DNA from: Bacillota bacterium
GTDB lineage: Bacteria; Bacillota; Clostridia; Lachnospirales; Lachnospiraceae
Length of the DNA: 21,608 bases
Direction of reading: 5' to 3'
Assembly: GCA_023423045.1 (NCBI GenBank)
Contig: JAFAGA010000088.1
Coordinates: forward strand, 1 to 21,608
Under the pieces are notes generated by a model. That model ran no database searches and was not told the origin of the DNA. It saw only the letters and a list, made by a program, of their open reading frames with translations. This document shows positions 7,643-15,466 of the stretch, in pieces; position 1 is the first letter of the stretch; each line of letters begins with the position of its first letter. Made by a program: the position numbers and the translations under genes.

Positions 7643-7675
7643 GAGGTCAAAGCCTAATGCCTTGACCTCTTTGTC
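7643..7675 (-). terminator. amt leader hairpin A (first, at the transcript start)
   Basis: On the minus strand GAGGTCAAGGC (7659-7669) pairs with GCTTTGACCTC (7643-7653) around a five-base loop, with a weaker tail (TCTTACTATTT). The overlapping small hairpin is GAC-AAAGAG-GTC (7664-7675). It would form within about 15 bases of the predicted transcription start. Confidence 0.65.
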
Positions 7676-7694
7676 TTAAAATTTTATATTCGAG

Positions 7695-7723
7695 AGTTTA
7701 GCATACTTAATTATAAAATGCAA
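7695..7723 (-). promoter_or_regulatory. Promoter of the Amt-PII gene
   Basis: Minus-strand TTGCAT (7718-7723) and TAAACT (7695-7700) are spaced by 17 bases, with TGC immediately before the -10. Predicted transcription starts near 7688, which makes the amt leader about 250 bases long and places all three hairpins inside it. Confidence 0.7.
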
Positions 7724-7840
7724 TAGTAATCTTATAATTATTTAGATATTATTTCAAAGCTTATGATTACATTCTTAATTTTATGACTGCATATTATGCT
7801 AATTATAGACTTTTATTCTTAACTTTTTAATGTCTAAGCA

Positions 7841-8893
7841 TTAATGTATAAACATAGCATCCCCAAAACTGAAGAATCGATAGCGCTCCTTTACCGCCTC
7901 CCGATAGGCTTCCATTATATGCTCCCTGCCGGCCAATGCGGATACCAGCATCATCAGGGTGGATTCCGGTAAGTGGAAATTTGTAATTAATGCATCCATT
8001 ACTTTAAACTTATATCCCGGGTAGATAAAAATCGAGGTATCACCGCTTCCTGGCTGAATTATTCCCTGTTCGTCAGCTGCCGACTCCAGGGTCCTGCAGC
8101 TGGTTGTTCCTACACAGATGACGCGGCCTCCCCTTTTTTTCACCTCGTTGATGGTATCTGCTCCCTCCTGTGATACCTGGTAGAATTCAGAATGCATGTG
8201 ATGCTCCCGGACATTCTCCACTTTGACCGGACGAAAGGTGCCAAGACCGACATGCAGGGTAACGTTCACAATGGGAATTCCCACTCCCTCTATCTCCTCC
8301 AGCAGCTCTTTGGTAAAATGCAATCCTGCCGTGGGCGCTGCCGCAGAGCCCTCATACTTGGCATAAACAGTCTGATATCTGCTCTTATCCTTTAATTCAT
8401 GAGTAATATAGGGCGGAAGGGGCATCTGTCCCAACTGATCCAGTATTTCTTCAAAGATCCCCTGATATATGAATTGAACCAGACGGTTGCCATCCTCAAG
8501 GGTATCAATAATTTCTCCGGTCAGAATTCCTCCCCCAAAGCTGATCCTTGTTCCTGTCCGGGCCTTCTTGCCCGGCTTAACCAAAGTCTCCCATATATCA
8601 TTTTCTCTGCGCTTTAAGAGCAGCAGCTCAATTCTGGCTCCGGTTGATCCCTCTGCCTTCGTATCATCTGCATGGCTCTTCACACCAATAAGCCGTGCCG
8701 GAATCACCTTGGTATTATTAACTACCAGACAGTCCCCTTCTCTCAGGCACTGTGTTATCTGTCTGAATATTCTATGCTCTATCGCACCGCTCTTCTTATC
8801 CAGGAGCAATAACCTGGATCCGGATCGATCCGCCAGGGGATCCTGTGCGATTAACTCTTCGGGTAGATCATAATAAAAATCCTGTGTTCTCAA
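7841..8893 (-). CDS. queA: S-adenosylmethionine:tRNA ribosyltransferase-isomerase
   Basis: QueA transfers and isomerises the ribosyl part of S-adenosylmethionine onto preQ1 at tRNA position 34 to make epoxyqueuosine. The sequence is typical throughout: DFYYDLPEELIAQDPL at the N-terminus, SRLLLLDKKSG, VVNNTKVIPARL, AGLHFTKELL, TLHVGLGTFRPV with EHHMHSEFY, and FHLPESTLMMLVSALAG near the end. The open frame reaches an ATG at 8905, but a TTG at 8893 with GGAGG five bases upstream gives 350 aa starting (M)RTQDFYYDLP, which matches where family members begin; the ATG at 8905 has a weaker AAAAGGTG site and remains possible. It has its own promoter at 8936-8964. No other queuosine gene is in the window. 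Confidence 0.95.
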   Translation of the reverse strand: MRTQDFYYDLPEELIAQDPLADRSGSRLLLLDKKSGAIEHRIFRQITQCLREGDCLVVNNTKVIPARLIGVKSHADDTKAEGSTGARIELLLLKRRENDIWETLVKPGKKARTGTRISFGGGILTGEIIDTLEDGNRLVQFIYQGIFEEILDQLGQMPLPPYITHELKDKSRYQTVYAKYEGSAAAPTAGLHFTKELLEEIEGVGIPIVNVTLHVGLGTFRPVKVENVREHHMHSEFYQVSQEGADTINEVKKRGGRVICVGTTSCRTLESAADEQGIIQPGSGDTSIFIYPGYKFKVMDALITNFHLPESTLMMLVSALAGREHIMEAYREAVKERYRFFSFGDAMFIH

Positions 8894-8935
8894 AATAACC
8901 TCCATCTTTCACCTTTTCCTGCGCATATCACTATT

Positions 8936-8964
8936 ATTATAATGCCTTTTTTGGATAAATACAA
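8936..8964 (-). promoter_or_regulatory. Promoter of queA
   Basis: Minus-strand TTGTAT (8959-8964) and a perfect TATAAT (8936-8941) are spaced by 17 bases, about 43 bases before the queA start. No preQ1 riboswitch can be recognised in the short leader. Confidence 0.75.
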
Positions 8965-9004
8965 TGAAAACCATTCTGAGCTCCCTTTGTATCTTTGTTC
9001 TCCA

Positions 9005-10933
9005 TTACATTAGTATCTGTATTTCTTCCCACTCCAGATAAGCTTCCTCCAGCTTTGATTTAATAAGGCGCTGCTTTTCATACAGTTCGTGCAGTTTCTC
9101 GCCATCCGAATTATATTGCTCCATCAATGCTCCGAGTTCTTTCTCCTCCATCTCCAGATTTCCAATTACCTCTTCCAATTGTTCCAGCCTTCTTTCTGAT
9201 TTCCTGCCGGATTCTTCTGCTGATCGGCTTATGCTCTGTGCCGGTTTTTCCCTTTTTTCGACACGACTTATTATGGGCGCCGGGCTTATCTCCGGGCTTT
9301 CCTTTTCCTTTTTGTATTCCTCCTGGTAATATTCATAATCTCCGTCATACAGCCTGATCCTGCCCTGCTTCAATGTAATAATCCTGTCTGCCAGCTTATG
9401 AATAAAATACCTGTCATGGGATACAAAGAGCATGCTTCCTTCATAACTGGTTAAAGTCTCCTCCAGAACTTCCCTGGAATCAACATCGAGGTGATTGGTC
9501 GGCTCATCCAGGATCAGGAGATTTGCACCCTCAAAGGTGAGTGAGCATAACCGCAAGCGGCTCTTTTCTCCTCCTGAGAGATATTTTATCTTCTTATTCA
9601 CATCCTCCTGAAGAAATAGCACTTTGGCCAGCTGCGATCTGGCCGCCCCCTGGGTGAGATTATGCAAGCGTGAAAAATACTCCAGTACCGTCTGTTCTTC
9701 ATCCTGATATTCCACATGCTGGGGTAAATATCCGATTATTACGCTGGCACCCAGACGTATGGTTCCCCTGTCCGGTTCCAATTGCCCTAAAATCAACTTT
9801 AACAAGGTGGTCTTCCCGCTCCCGTTCTCTCCGATAATACATGCGCTGTCCTGATAATATAAGATAAGATCGATTTCACGAAGCAGCTCCCTCTCTCCAA
9901 AAGATTTTCCAACTCCCTTTAACTCCATAACCATCTTTCCTGATCTTCCCACTGCATTTTGCTTCAGACGGATTTTACGTTTTTCCAACACCGGGCGGTC
10001 CAGCACCTCAATCTTCTCCAGACGCTTCTCCAGTTCCTTGGCGCGTTTGAACATCACCTCACTATCCCTCATAACCCCCCAGATACGGTAGCGTTCAATC
10101 TGTTTCTCCATCCGCTCTATCTTCTTTTGCTGATTCTGGTAATTACGAAATTCAATAAGGAATCTTCTCTCCTTCTCCGCTACATAATAACTGTAATTGC
10201 CAAGGTACTCTTCCATATGGTCAAATCCCAATTCATAAATCTTCCCGACCACATGATCGAGAAAATACCGGTCATGGGAAATAATAAGTGCTGCCCCCCG
10301 ATACTCTCTCAGAAAGCCCTCCAGCCACTCAATGGTTGCCAGGTCAAGATGGTTGGTCGGTTCGTCCAGCAATAAAATATCCGGCTCCTCCAAAAGTATT
10401 TTGCCTAATATCACCCGGGTTTTTTCTCCCCCGCTAAGCCGCTCAAAACACATCTCCTTCATCGCTTCGTTAATCTGCAAGCCCTCTGTGATTTTATCAA
10501 TCCTTGTCTCTATCTCATATCCATGCAAATGTTCATACCGTTCAAGCAGTTTGGCATACTGATTCATTATCCTTTGGAGCTCATCCCCCTCCAGGTGTCC
10601 CATCTTCTCCTCAAGCTCCACCATTTCCCTGCGAATCCGGTCGGCAGGTTCAAAAGCCATCCGCAGAATCTCCAGGGTTGTAGTGGAGTTCTCATAGACT
10701 GGTATTTGATTGAGATATCCAAGCTTATTCTCCTTACGGAGACTAATTTCTCCGCTTTGATATTCCTCCGTCCCCATCAGAATTTTCATCAAAGTGGATT
10801 TCCCGCATCCATTTTGCCCAATCAAGCCAATTCTCTCCCCTGTTTTAACCTCAAAGGATATGTTTTCAAACAATTTATTTGCACCATAGTATTTTACCAA
10901 ATTACTTACATTTAACTCTATCATCCTCTTCAC
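9005..10933 (-). CDS. ABC-F family ATPase (ribosome-acting, YdiF-like architecture)
   Basis: This is a 642-aa soluble protein with two ATPase domains and no membrane segment. Domain 1 has GQNGCGKST (39-47), LSGGEKTR (166-173) and LLLDEPTNHLD (187-197); domain 2 has GENGSGKTT (368-376), LSGGEKSR (452-459) and LILDEPTNHLD (473-483). Between them is the charged linker helix pair typical of ABC-F proteins (about 250-325), and a basic/acidic coiled-coil tail (about 575-640) resembles YdiF-type proteins. ABC-F proteins bind the ribosomal E site; some relieve stalling and others protect against large-subunit antibiotics. The start is a GTG at 10933 five bases after AAGG; an ATG at 10924 has poorer spacing. 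A 42-aa leader peptide and terminator upstream suggest drug- or stall-inducible expression. Resistance subtype cannot be decided by eye. Confidence 0.93.
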   Translation of the reverse strand: MKRMIELNVSNLVKYYGANKLFENISFEVKTGERIGLIGQNGCGKSTLMKILMGTEEYQSGEISLRKENKLGYLNQIPVYENSTTTLEILRMAFEPADRIRREMVELEEKMGHLEGDELQRIMNQYAKLLERYEHLHGYEIETRIDKITEGLQINEAMKEMCFERLSGGEKTRVILGKILLEEPDILLLDEPTNHLDLATIEWLEGFLREYRGAALIISHDRYFLDHVVGKIYELGFDHMEEYLGNYSYYVAEKERRFLIEFRNYQNQQKKIERMEKQIERYRIWGVMRDSEVMFKRAKELEKRLEKIEVLDRPVLEKRKIRLKQNAVGRSGKMVMELKGVGKSFGERELLREIDLILYYQDSACIIGENGSGKTTLLKLILGQLEPDRGTIRLGASVIIGYLPQHVEYQDEEQTVLEYFSRLHNLTQGAARSQLAKVLFLQEDVNKKIKYLSGGEKSRLRLCSLTFEGANLLILDEPTNHLDVDSREVLEETLTSYEGSMLFVSHDRYFIHKLADRIITLKQGRIRLYDGDYEYYQEEYKKEKESPEISPAPIISRVEKREKPAQSISRSAEESGRKSERRLEQLEEVIGNLEMEEKELGALMEQYNSDGEKLHELYEKQRLIKSKLEEAYLEWEEIQILM

Positions 10934-10967
10934 TCAATCCTTCCATGATATTTTGCCTCATCTCAAC

Positions 10968-11001
10968 AAAAAAAGACCCAAAGCCAAATAAGCCTTGGGT
11001 C
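10968..11001 (-). terminator. Attenuator terminator in the ABC-F leader
   Basis: On the minus strand GACCCAAGGC (10992-11001) pairs with GCTTTGGGTC (10975-10984) around a 7-nt loop, and seven T follow directly (10968-10974). It ends 34 bases before the ABC-F start codon and lies downstream of that gene's own promoter, so it should stop transcription before the gene unless read-through is induced. Confidence 0.9.
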
Positions 11002-11034
11002 CACCTTCCACTCTTCTCAAATACGATGAAGCTG

Positions 11035-11163
11035 TTATGAATTCTCCAATTTACTTATAGGGTTATATTCAAAGCTATTAAATTTGGGCGCACTAATCCC
11101 GTTAACCGGTAAAATTGCGATCATAATAGCTTCAAATTTAATCCATCTAAGTGCTTCGTTCAT
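11035..11163 (-). CDS. Leader peptide (uORF, 42 aa) of the ABC-F gene
   Basis: The ATG at 11163 follows CGGAG at 7 bases spacing, about 42 bases after the predicted transcription start, and the frame ends in TAA at 11035. The product starts MNEALRWIKFEAIMIAILPV and continues to 42 residues with a hydrophobic middle and polar end. The stop lies about 33 bases before the attenuator terminator. Within the uORF, TAATAGCTT (11124-11132) and AAGCTATTA (11072-11080) can pair, so ribosome position would change RNA folding. Seen: promoter, RBS, frame, hairpins. Inferred: ribosome stalling on this uORF by an antibiotic favours antitermination, as known for VmlR and other resistance ABC-F genes. Confidence 0.75.
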   Translation of the reverse strand: MNEALRWIKFEAIMIAILPVNGISAPKFNSFEYNPISKLENS

Positions 11164-11211
11164 TACAAATCTCCGTTTCGAGTTCAAAATTAAAAACATA
11201 TTTCTAGCCAT

Positions 11212-11240
11212 ATCATATTCTAAAGAAGCAAATTTGTCAA
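11212..11240 (-). promoter_or_regulatory. Strong promoter of the ABC-F leader transcript
   Basis: Minus-strand consensus TTGACA (11235-11240) and TATGAT (11212-11217) are spaced by exactly 17 bases. It is the closest match to consensus in the window, which fits a constitutively started and then attenuated transcript. Confidence 0.85.
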
Positions 11241-11250
11241 GGTATATTCT

Positions 11251-11283
11251 AAAAATTCAGCCGACGGTTACCCGTCGGCTGAA
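11251..11283 (-). terminator. Terminator of the sugar-catabolism operon
   Basis: TTCAGCCGACGG (11256-11267) and CCGTCGGCTGAA (11272-11283) form a perfect 12-bp stem with a TTAC loop. On the minus strand five T follow (11251-11255). It lies 50 bases after the stop codon of the last operon gene and just upstream of the ABC-F promoter. Confidence 0.92.
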
Positions 11284-11332
11284 CGATATATCTGTGTTAT
11301 CTCCATAAACACCAGATCCGATTTAAGATTGT

Positions 11333-12412
11333 TTAGTCAAAATAAACTGTCTTTCCTGTACGTGCAGCCTCATAGATTGCTTCCAGAATCTGCGTGACTA
11401 CAATCGCCTGCTCCGGCTTAACCACCAGATCCTCACCCTTGGTGATTGCGTTATAGAAAACTTTCTGCTCAACATCGGGAGCATCTTCGCTGACACCAGT
11501 AAAGAAAGCAACTCCGCCTTCGCCCAGATCCGGTTTCTCTACGCACTGTTTATTATACTTAATCCGGTTGAAGCGAAGTCCATCCTTCATGTCCGCACCT
11601 GCTTTTGTACCGCAGAGACTGGTCTTTGCCTCGTCCACCTCCAGGGTATTGAGTGCCCAGGAAGCTTCCAGATGTATGGTAGCGCCGTTCTTCATCTTTA
11701 CGAAGCCGATTGCCGCATCTTCAACTGTAAACTCTTCCGGCTTCCAATCTCCGAAGGCATTGCCCTGATCAGTCTGATCAGCAAGCTTGCGGTATACGGA
11801 ACCGGTTACAGATTCCGGCTCATAGTTGTTCATCATCCAAAGAGTTAAGTCAAGTGCATGAGTACCGATATCAATTAACGGACCCCCGCCTTGCTCTTCC
11901 TCGTTGAGGAATACACCCCAGGTGGGAACCGCACGTCTGCGAACCGCATGAGCACGGGCATAATAGATGTCACCCAGATCTCCGTTATCACAAGCGCGCT
12001 TCAGATAGTTGGAATCCTGACGATAGCGGTTCTGATATCCTATAGTCAGAATCTTGCCGGTCTCCTTAGCGGTTTCCAGCATCAGCTTTGCTTCTGCAAA
12101 GGATTTTGCCATAGGCTTTTCGCACATAACATGCTTGCCGGCCTTCATCGCTGCAATAGAAATAAACGAATGAGACTTATTGGGAGTCAGTACATAGACT
12201 GCTTCTATCTCTTCTTCCTTTACCAAATCCGCATAGTCTGTATATACACGGGAAGCCTCGGTACCGAATTTCTGCTTCGCAGCCTCTGCCTTCTCTTTAA
12301 CAATATCACAGAAGGCAACAATCTCATAATTACCGTTTTTCTTAATTGCAGGTAAATGCTTTCCGTTGGCAATGCCACCACATCCAACAATGCCTATTTT
12401 AACCTTTCTCAT
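11333..12412 (-). CDS. Gfo/Idh/MocA family oxidoreductase (operon gene 4)
   Basis: This is a 359-aa NAD(P)-dependent sugar or inositol dehydrogenase-type enzyme. The Rossmann motif GIVGCGGIANGKH is at residues 7-19, the catalytic Lys99 lies in HVMCEKP, and the C-terminal domain carries GGGPLIDIGTHALDL with Asp181 and His185, the residues usually acting at the sugar hydroxyl. CGGAGG lies before the ATG. It is the last gene of the minus-strand group, 93 bases after the isomerase gene, and is followed by the strong terminator. It differs clearly from the other oxidoreductase in the operon, so the two probably act on different intermediates or in opposite directions (oxidise, then reduce). The substrate is unknown. 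Confidence 0.92.
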   Translation of the reverse strand: MRKVKIGIVGCGGIANGKHLPAIKKNGNYEIVAFCDIVKEKAEAAKQKFGTEASRVYTDYADLVKEEEIEAVYVLTPNKSHSFISIAAMKAGKHVMCEKPMAKSFAEAKLMLETAKETGKILTIGYQNRYRQDSNYLKRACDNGDLGDIYYARAHAVRRRAVPTWGVFLNEEEQGGGPLIDIGTHALDLTLWMMNNYEPESVTGSVYRKLADQTDQGNAFGDWKPEEFTVEDAAIGFVKMKNGATIHLEASWALNTLEVDEAKTSLCGTKAGADMKDGLRFNRIKYNKQCVEKPDLGEGGVAFFTGVSEDAPDVEQKVFYNAITKGEDLVVKPEQAIVVTQILEAIYEAARTGKTVYFD

Positions 12413-12505
12413 AGCTTAAACCTCCGTTATTATACATTTTATCCTCGTTAGAACTGAAACCCATCCGCACCAGACTTACTTTAAAAATAAGAATGGTTCA
12501 CAATA

Positions 12506-13267
12506 CTACCAGCCCAGAGAGCTTAAATATTCTCTGCTCAGGCGGGCATCCTCCATTGCGGAATACTGCGGATGACTATCCTGCTCCACAACCACCCATT
12601 CACTGCCTCCTGCAATTGCCTGCTCCAGAATGGAAGGGAAGTTCTGTACTCCCTTGCCAACGGCACAAAACTCGAAGCCTTCCTCCTGGCGGTAATCTTT
12701 CAGATGCACTATGGGCAATCTTTGAGCATATTTCTTCATATAGTTTGCGGGATCTTCTCCGGCAAACCTGGTCCAGCAGGTGTCCAGTTCTACTTGAAGT
12801 ACATCCTCACCATAGGTACGGTACATATAATCCAATACATATTCTCCATCCGCCGTCTTCAGGAACTCAAAATCATGATTATGATACATGAGTGTTATTC
12901 CAACCTTATGACATGCCTCGGAGATTGCCGGTATATTCTTCATAAATTCTGTAAAATACTCCGAACCATAGCGCTGATCCTCCAGTAAATAGGGAATAGC
13001 AATATATTTGCATCCAATTACCGCATATCGATCAGCGGTTCCCTGCATATCCTGCAGAAATTCCTGATAAGCCACATGAGCTGAAATCGGAATTAAGCCT
13101 GTTTCTTTCAGAATATCCCGGATTTTCTCCGGACTATAACCATACAGGCCCGCCAACTCCACACCGTCGTAGCCCATTTTCTTCACTTCCTGCATTGCTT
13201 TTACAAAATCTTGTTCCGCATCCTCACGAATGGAATACACCTGAAGCGCAACCGGTAATGTCTTCAT
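12506..13267 (-). CDS. Sugar phosphate isomerase/epimerase-type TIM barrel (operon gene 3)
   Basis: This is a 253-aa protein of the xylose isomerase-like (AP_endonuc_2) TIM-barrel family, which includes isomerases, epimerases, dehydratases and sugar-eliminating lyases. Probable metal and catalytic residues are visible in YHNHDFEF (His129, His131), ELDTCW (Asp162), HLKDY (His188) and VVVEQD (Glu228), a pattern shared with IolE-like and 3-keto-sugar-acting members. AAGGGGAG lies well spaced from the ATG, and it starts 25 bases after the preceding oxidoreductase gene ends, so they are cotranscribed. Reaction and substrate cannot be assigned from the sequence alone. Confidence 0.9.
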   Translation of the reverse strand: MKTLPVALQVYSIREDAEQDFVKAMQEVKKMGYDGVELAGLYGYSPEKIRDILKETGLIPISAHVAYQEFLQDMQGTADRYAVIGCKYIAIPYLLEDQRYGSEYFTEFMKNIPAISEACHKVGITLMYHNHDFEFLKTADGEYVLDYMYRTYGEDVLQVELDTCWTRFAGEDPANYMKKYAQRLPIVHLKDYRQEEGFEFCAVGKGVQNFPSILEQAIAGGSEWVVVEQDSHPQYSAMEDARLSREYLSSLGW

Positions 13268-13292
13268 ATAGCTCCCCTTTCAACCGAACATT

Positions 13293-14348
13293 CTATTCAA
13301 AAAATATAACCTGCTTCTTATCCGAGGATTCAAAAATTGCTTCCATCAGCTTCATAACCCTCATTACTTCGGGCATTTTGATCTTCTGCTCTTCCTCGCC
13401 GGCAATTGCCTTCATAACATTGCGATAGAAATCCCGGATATCACTCTTTACAACATCCAGATCTTCCGTGCTGATGGTATCCTCTCTGCGGGGTGCCATC
13501 GTCTTGGTAAGGCCGGCTGCAGTACGAACCGGAACCACATCTTCCTCATTCTTTCCAATCGCGCGAACAATCCGCCCCTTCAGATCCCAATCCTCAATAA
13601 TTGCCGTACCATTCTGACCGATCATATACCATCTCGGCAGGGAGATGAAGTTACTGGTTCCGACTTCTACCAGAACATCCACACCATTCTCAAAACCCAA
13701 GTGAGCCGTAAACCCATCATCCACCATGGTATTGGTGATATTGGTTACTGTTGCATATACGGTCTTCAGCTTTGTGCTTCCCATCATCTGGAGAATCTGG
13801 TCCAGAAGATGAACACCCCAGTCCAGAACCATACCGCCGCCATGTTCCTTCAGCTGACGCCAATCTCCGGGAATACCTCTGGAGCCGTGCACCCTGGATT
13901 CAATCTTGGATACCTCTCCCAGCTTCTGCTCGTCATATATTTTCTTCATCGTCAGATAATCTTCATCCCAGCGACGATTCTGATGAACTGTAAATAATTT
14001 TCCTGTCTCCTTCGAAACATCCATCATCTCCTGCAGATCGGATGAATTCAAGGTCACCGGCTTCTCGCTTACCACATTCTTACCGGCACGCATTGCTTCA
14101 ATCGCAATCGGCTTATGAAGATCATTGGGTGTTGCAACCAGCACCAGATCAATCTGTTCATCCTTCAGCAGCTCTTCCATGCTGTCATAGCTATGCACGC
14201 CAACTTCCTTCGCATAAGCCTTGCGGGCATCCGCTATATCATATATTCCGGCTACCTCTAATCCGTCAATGGTCTCAATGGTTTCTCTGTGCCAGTTACC
14301 CATGCCGCCAAAACCAATGATACCAATCATATAATTATTACCCTTCAT
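13293..14348 (-). CDS. Gfo/Idh/MocA family oxidoreductase (operon gene 2)
   Basis: This is a 351-aa NAD(P)-dependent sugar dehydrogenase-type enzyme. The Rossmann motif GIIGFGGMGNWH is at residues 9-20, the EKP motif with Lys96 at 95-97, and GGGMVLDWGVHLLDQ carries Asp176 and His180. The first ATG (14348) follows GGAGG at about 10 bases; a second ATG six codons later (MIGIIGFGG) is closer to the usual N-terminus, so the true start may be 14330. It lies 33 bases after the upstream isomerase gene. Paralogous in fold but not closely similar in sequence to the oxidoreductase at 11333-12412. It probably works with the adjacent TIM-barrel proteins on a keto-sugar. Confidence 0.92.
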   Translation of the reverse strand: MKGNNYMIGIIGFGGMGNWHRETIETIDGLEVAGIYDIADARKAYAKEVGVHSYDSMEELLKDEQIDLVLVATPNDLHKPIAIEAMRAGKNVVSEKPVTLNSSDLQEMMDVSKETGKLFTVHQNRRWDEDYLTMKKIYDEQKLGEVSKIESRVHGSRGIPGDWRQLKEHGGGMVLDWGVHLLDQILQMMGSTKLKTVYATVTNITNTMVDDGFTAHLGFENGVDVLVEVGTSNFISLPRWYMIGQNGTAIIEDWDLKGRIVRAIGKNEEDVVPVRTAAGLTKTMAPRREDTISTEDLDVVKSDIRDFYRNVMKAIAGEEEQKIKMPEVMRVMKLMEAIFESSDKKQVIFFE

Positions 14349-14381
14349 TCTTATAATGCCTCCATATTAGTAATTTCTAAA

Positions 14382-15353
14382 TTAAGCCCAGAACATCTGG
14401 CCTCTTTCTTCATAAATCAGTACATTCTTCAAGAAATTGATCGCCTTCACCAAGCCTTCTCTGCCGGACATCAAGCTGTCCTCATGCTCGATACTGAGCG
14501 CATGATCATATCCGGCCATACGAAGCTCAGACACAATCGCCTTCCAGAATTCCTCTCCGTTGCCGTAGCCTACAGATCTAAAGATCCAGGAACGGTTGAT
14601 TTCATTGCCATAATGTCCTGTATCCAATACACCGTTTACTGCGGTATTATATTTGTCTATCTTTGTATCCTTGGCATGGAAGTGGAAGATCGCTCCGGCC
14701 TTGCCCAATTCACGGATGCTGGCGCAAGGATCCATGCCCTGCCAGATCAGGTGGCTGGGATCAAAATTTGCTCCAATCTCCGGTCCTACCGCTTCACGAA
14801 GCTTGAGCAGGGTACTGGTATTATACACACAGAATCCGGGATGCATCTCAAATGCGATCTTTGTAACACCATGCTCCTTGGCAAATGCCACTTTCTTCTT
14901 CCAGTAAGGAATCAGAACCTCATTCCACTGATAATCTAAGACCGCAAGATAATCCTCAGGCCAGGAACAGGTTACCCAGTTAGGCATCTTGTCCTCCGGG
15001 CTGCCGCCGGGACATCCGGAGAAGGTGTTAATAATGGAGATCCCTAACTTTTCTGCTAACAGAATCGCCTTATTCAGATCATTTTCAAACTTATCGGCAA
15101 TCTCTTTTACCGGATGAACCATGTTGCCGTGACAGCTGAGTGCGCTGATTTCAAGGTTATGCTTCTGAATCGTAGCTTTGAAATTGCTGAGAGCGCTCTC
15201 ATCATTTAACAATACATCCGGATCACAATGCGCCTTTCCGGGATATCCGCCGCAGCCGATTTCCACTGTCTGCACACCATTTTGCGACAAAAACTCACAT
15301 GCTTCATCCAGGCTTCTGTCACCCAAAACAACTGTAAATGTACCTAATTTCAT
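14382..15353 (-). CDS. Sugar phosphate isomerase/epimerase-type TIM barrel (operon gene 1)
   Basis: This is a 323-aa AP_endonuc_2 TIM-barrel protein, longer than its operon partner and of a different subfamily. It opens MKLGTFTVVLGDRSLDEAC and has EIGCGGYPGKAHCDP at 31-45, FEMHPGF with Glu169 and His171, ANFDPSHLIWQGMDP with Asp198 and His201, FHFHAKDT with His224/His226, and SIEHED with Glu289, the expected metal ligands. Proteins of this general type include the catalytic subunit of the C-glycoside deglycosidases described from gut Lachnospiraceae, which act after a Gfo/Idh/MocA enzyme; whether this one does is a guess, and no small partner subunit gene is present. AGGAGGAAAG precedes the ATG. 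First gene of the likely operon downstream of the AraC gene. Confidence 0.9.
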   Translation of the reverse strand: MKLGTFTVVLGDRSLDEACEFLSQNGVQTVEIGCGGYPGKAHCDPDVLLNDESALSNFKATIQKHNLEISALSCHGNMVHPVKEIADKFENDLNKAILLAEKLGISIINTFSGCPGGSPEDKMPNWVTCSWPEDYLAVLDYQWNEVLIPYWKKKVAFAKEHGVTKIAFEMHPGFCVYNTSTLLKLREAVGPEIGANFDPSHLIWQGMDPCASIRELGKAGAIFHFHAKDTKIDKYNTAVNGVLDTGHYGNEINRSWIFRSVGYGNGEEFWKAIVSELRMAGYDHALSIEHEDSLMSGREGLVKAINFLKNVLIYEERGQMFWA

Positions 15354-15399
15354 TTGACTTTCCTCCTATTTGATCTCATTTTATGATATATGGGTCGAG

Positions 15400-15414
15400 A
15401 GTACCAAAGGTACT
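15400..15414. promoter_or_regulatory. Candidate operator dyad in the operon leader
   Basis: AGTACC-AAA-GGTACT is a perfect inverted repeat with a three-base centre, located about 25 bases downstream of the predicted -10 and 39 bases before the start codon. A related dyad, GGTA-TAC-TACC, is at 15535-15545 upstream of the promoter. Both could bind a regulator such as the adjacent AraC protein; this is inference. Confidence 0.35.
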
Positions 15415-15437
15415 GCACACCTTTTAATCCTCATATC

Positions 15438-15466
15438 ATTTTACTTAAATTCTACAATCCGGACAA
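15438..15466 (-). promoter_or_regulatory. Candidate promoter of the sugar-catabolism operon
   Basis: Minus-strand TTGTCC (15461-15466) and TAAAAT (15438-15443) are spaced by 17 bases. The weak -35 is what one expects for a promoter that needs an activator. Confidence 0.5.

Noticed and set aside
7513..7688. Glutamine riboswitch or T-box in the amt leader
   Set aside because: I could not find the conserved cores of either class. The repeated hairpins fit serial terminators with an ANTAR-like overlap better.
8894..9004. preQ1 riboswitch before queA
   Set aside because: The leader after the promoter is only about 35 bases and shows no preQ1-I stem-loop with an A-rich tail.
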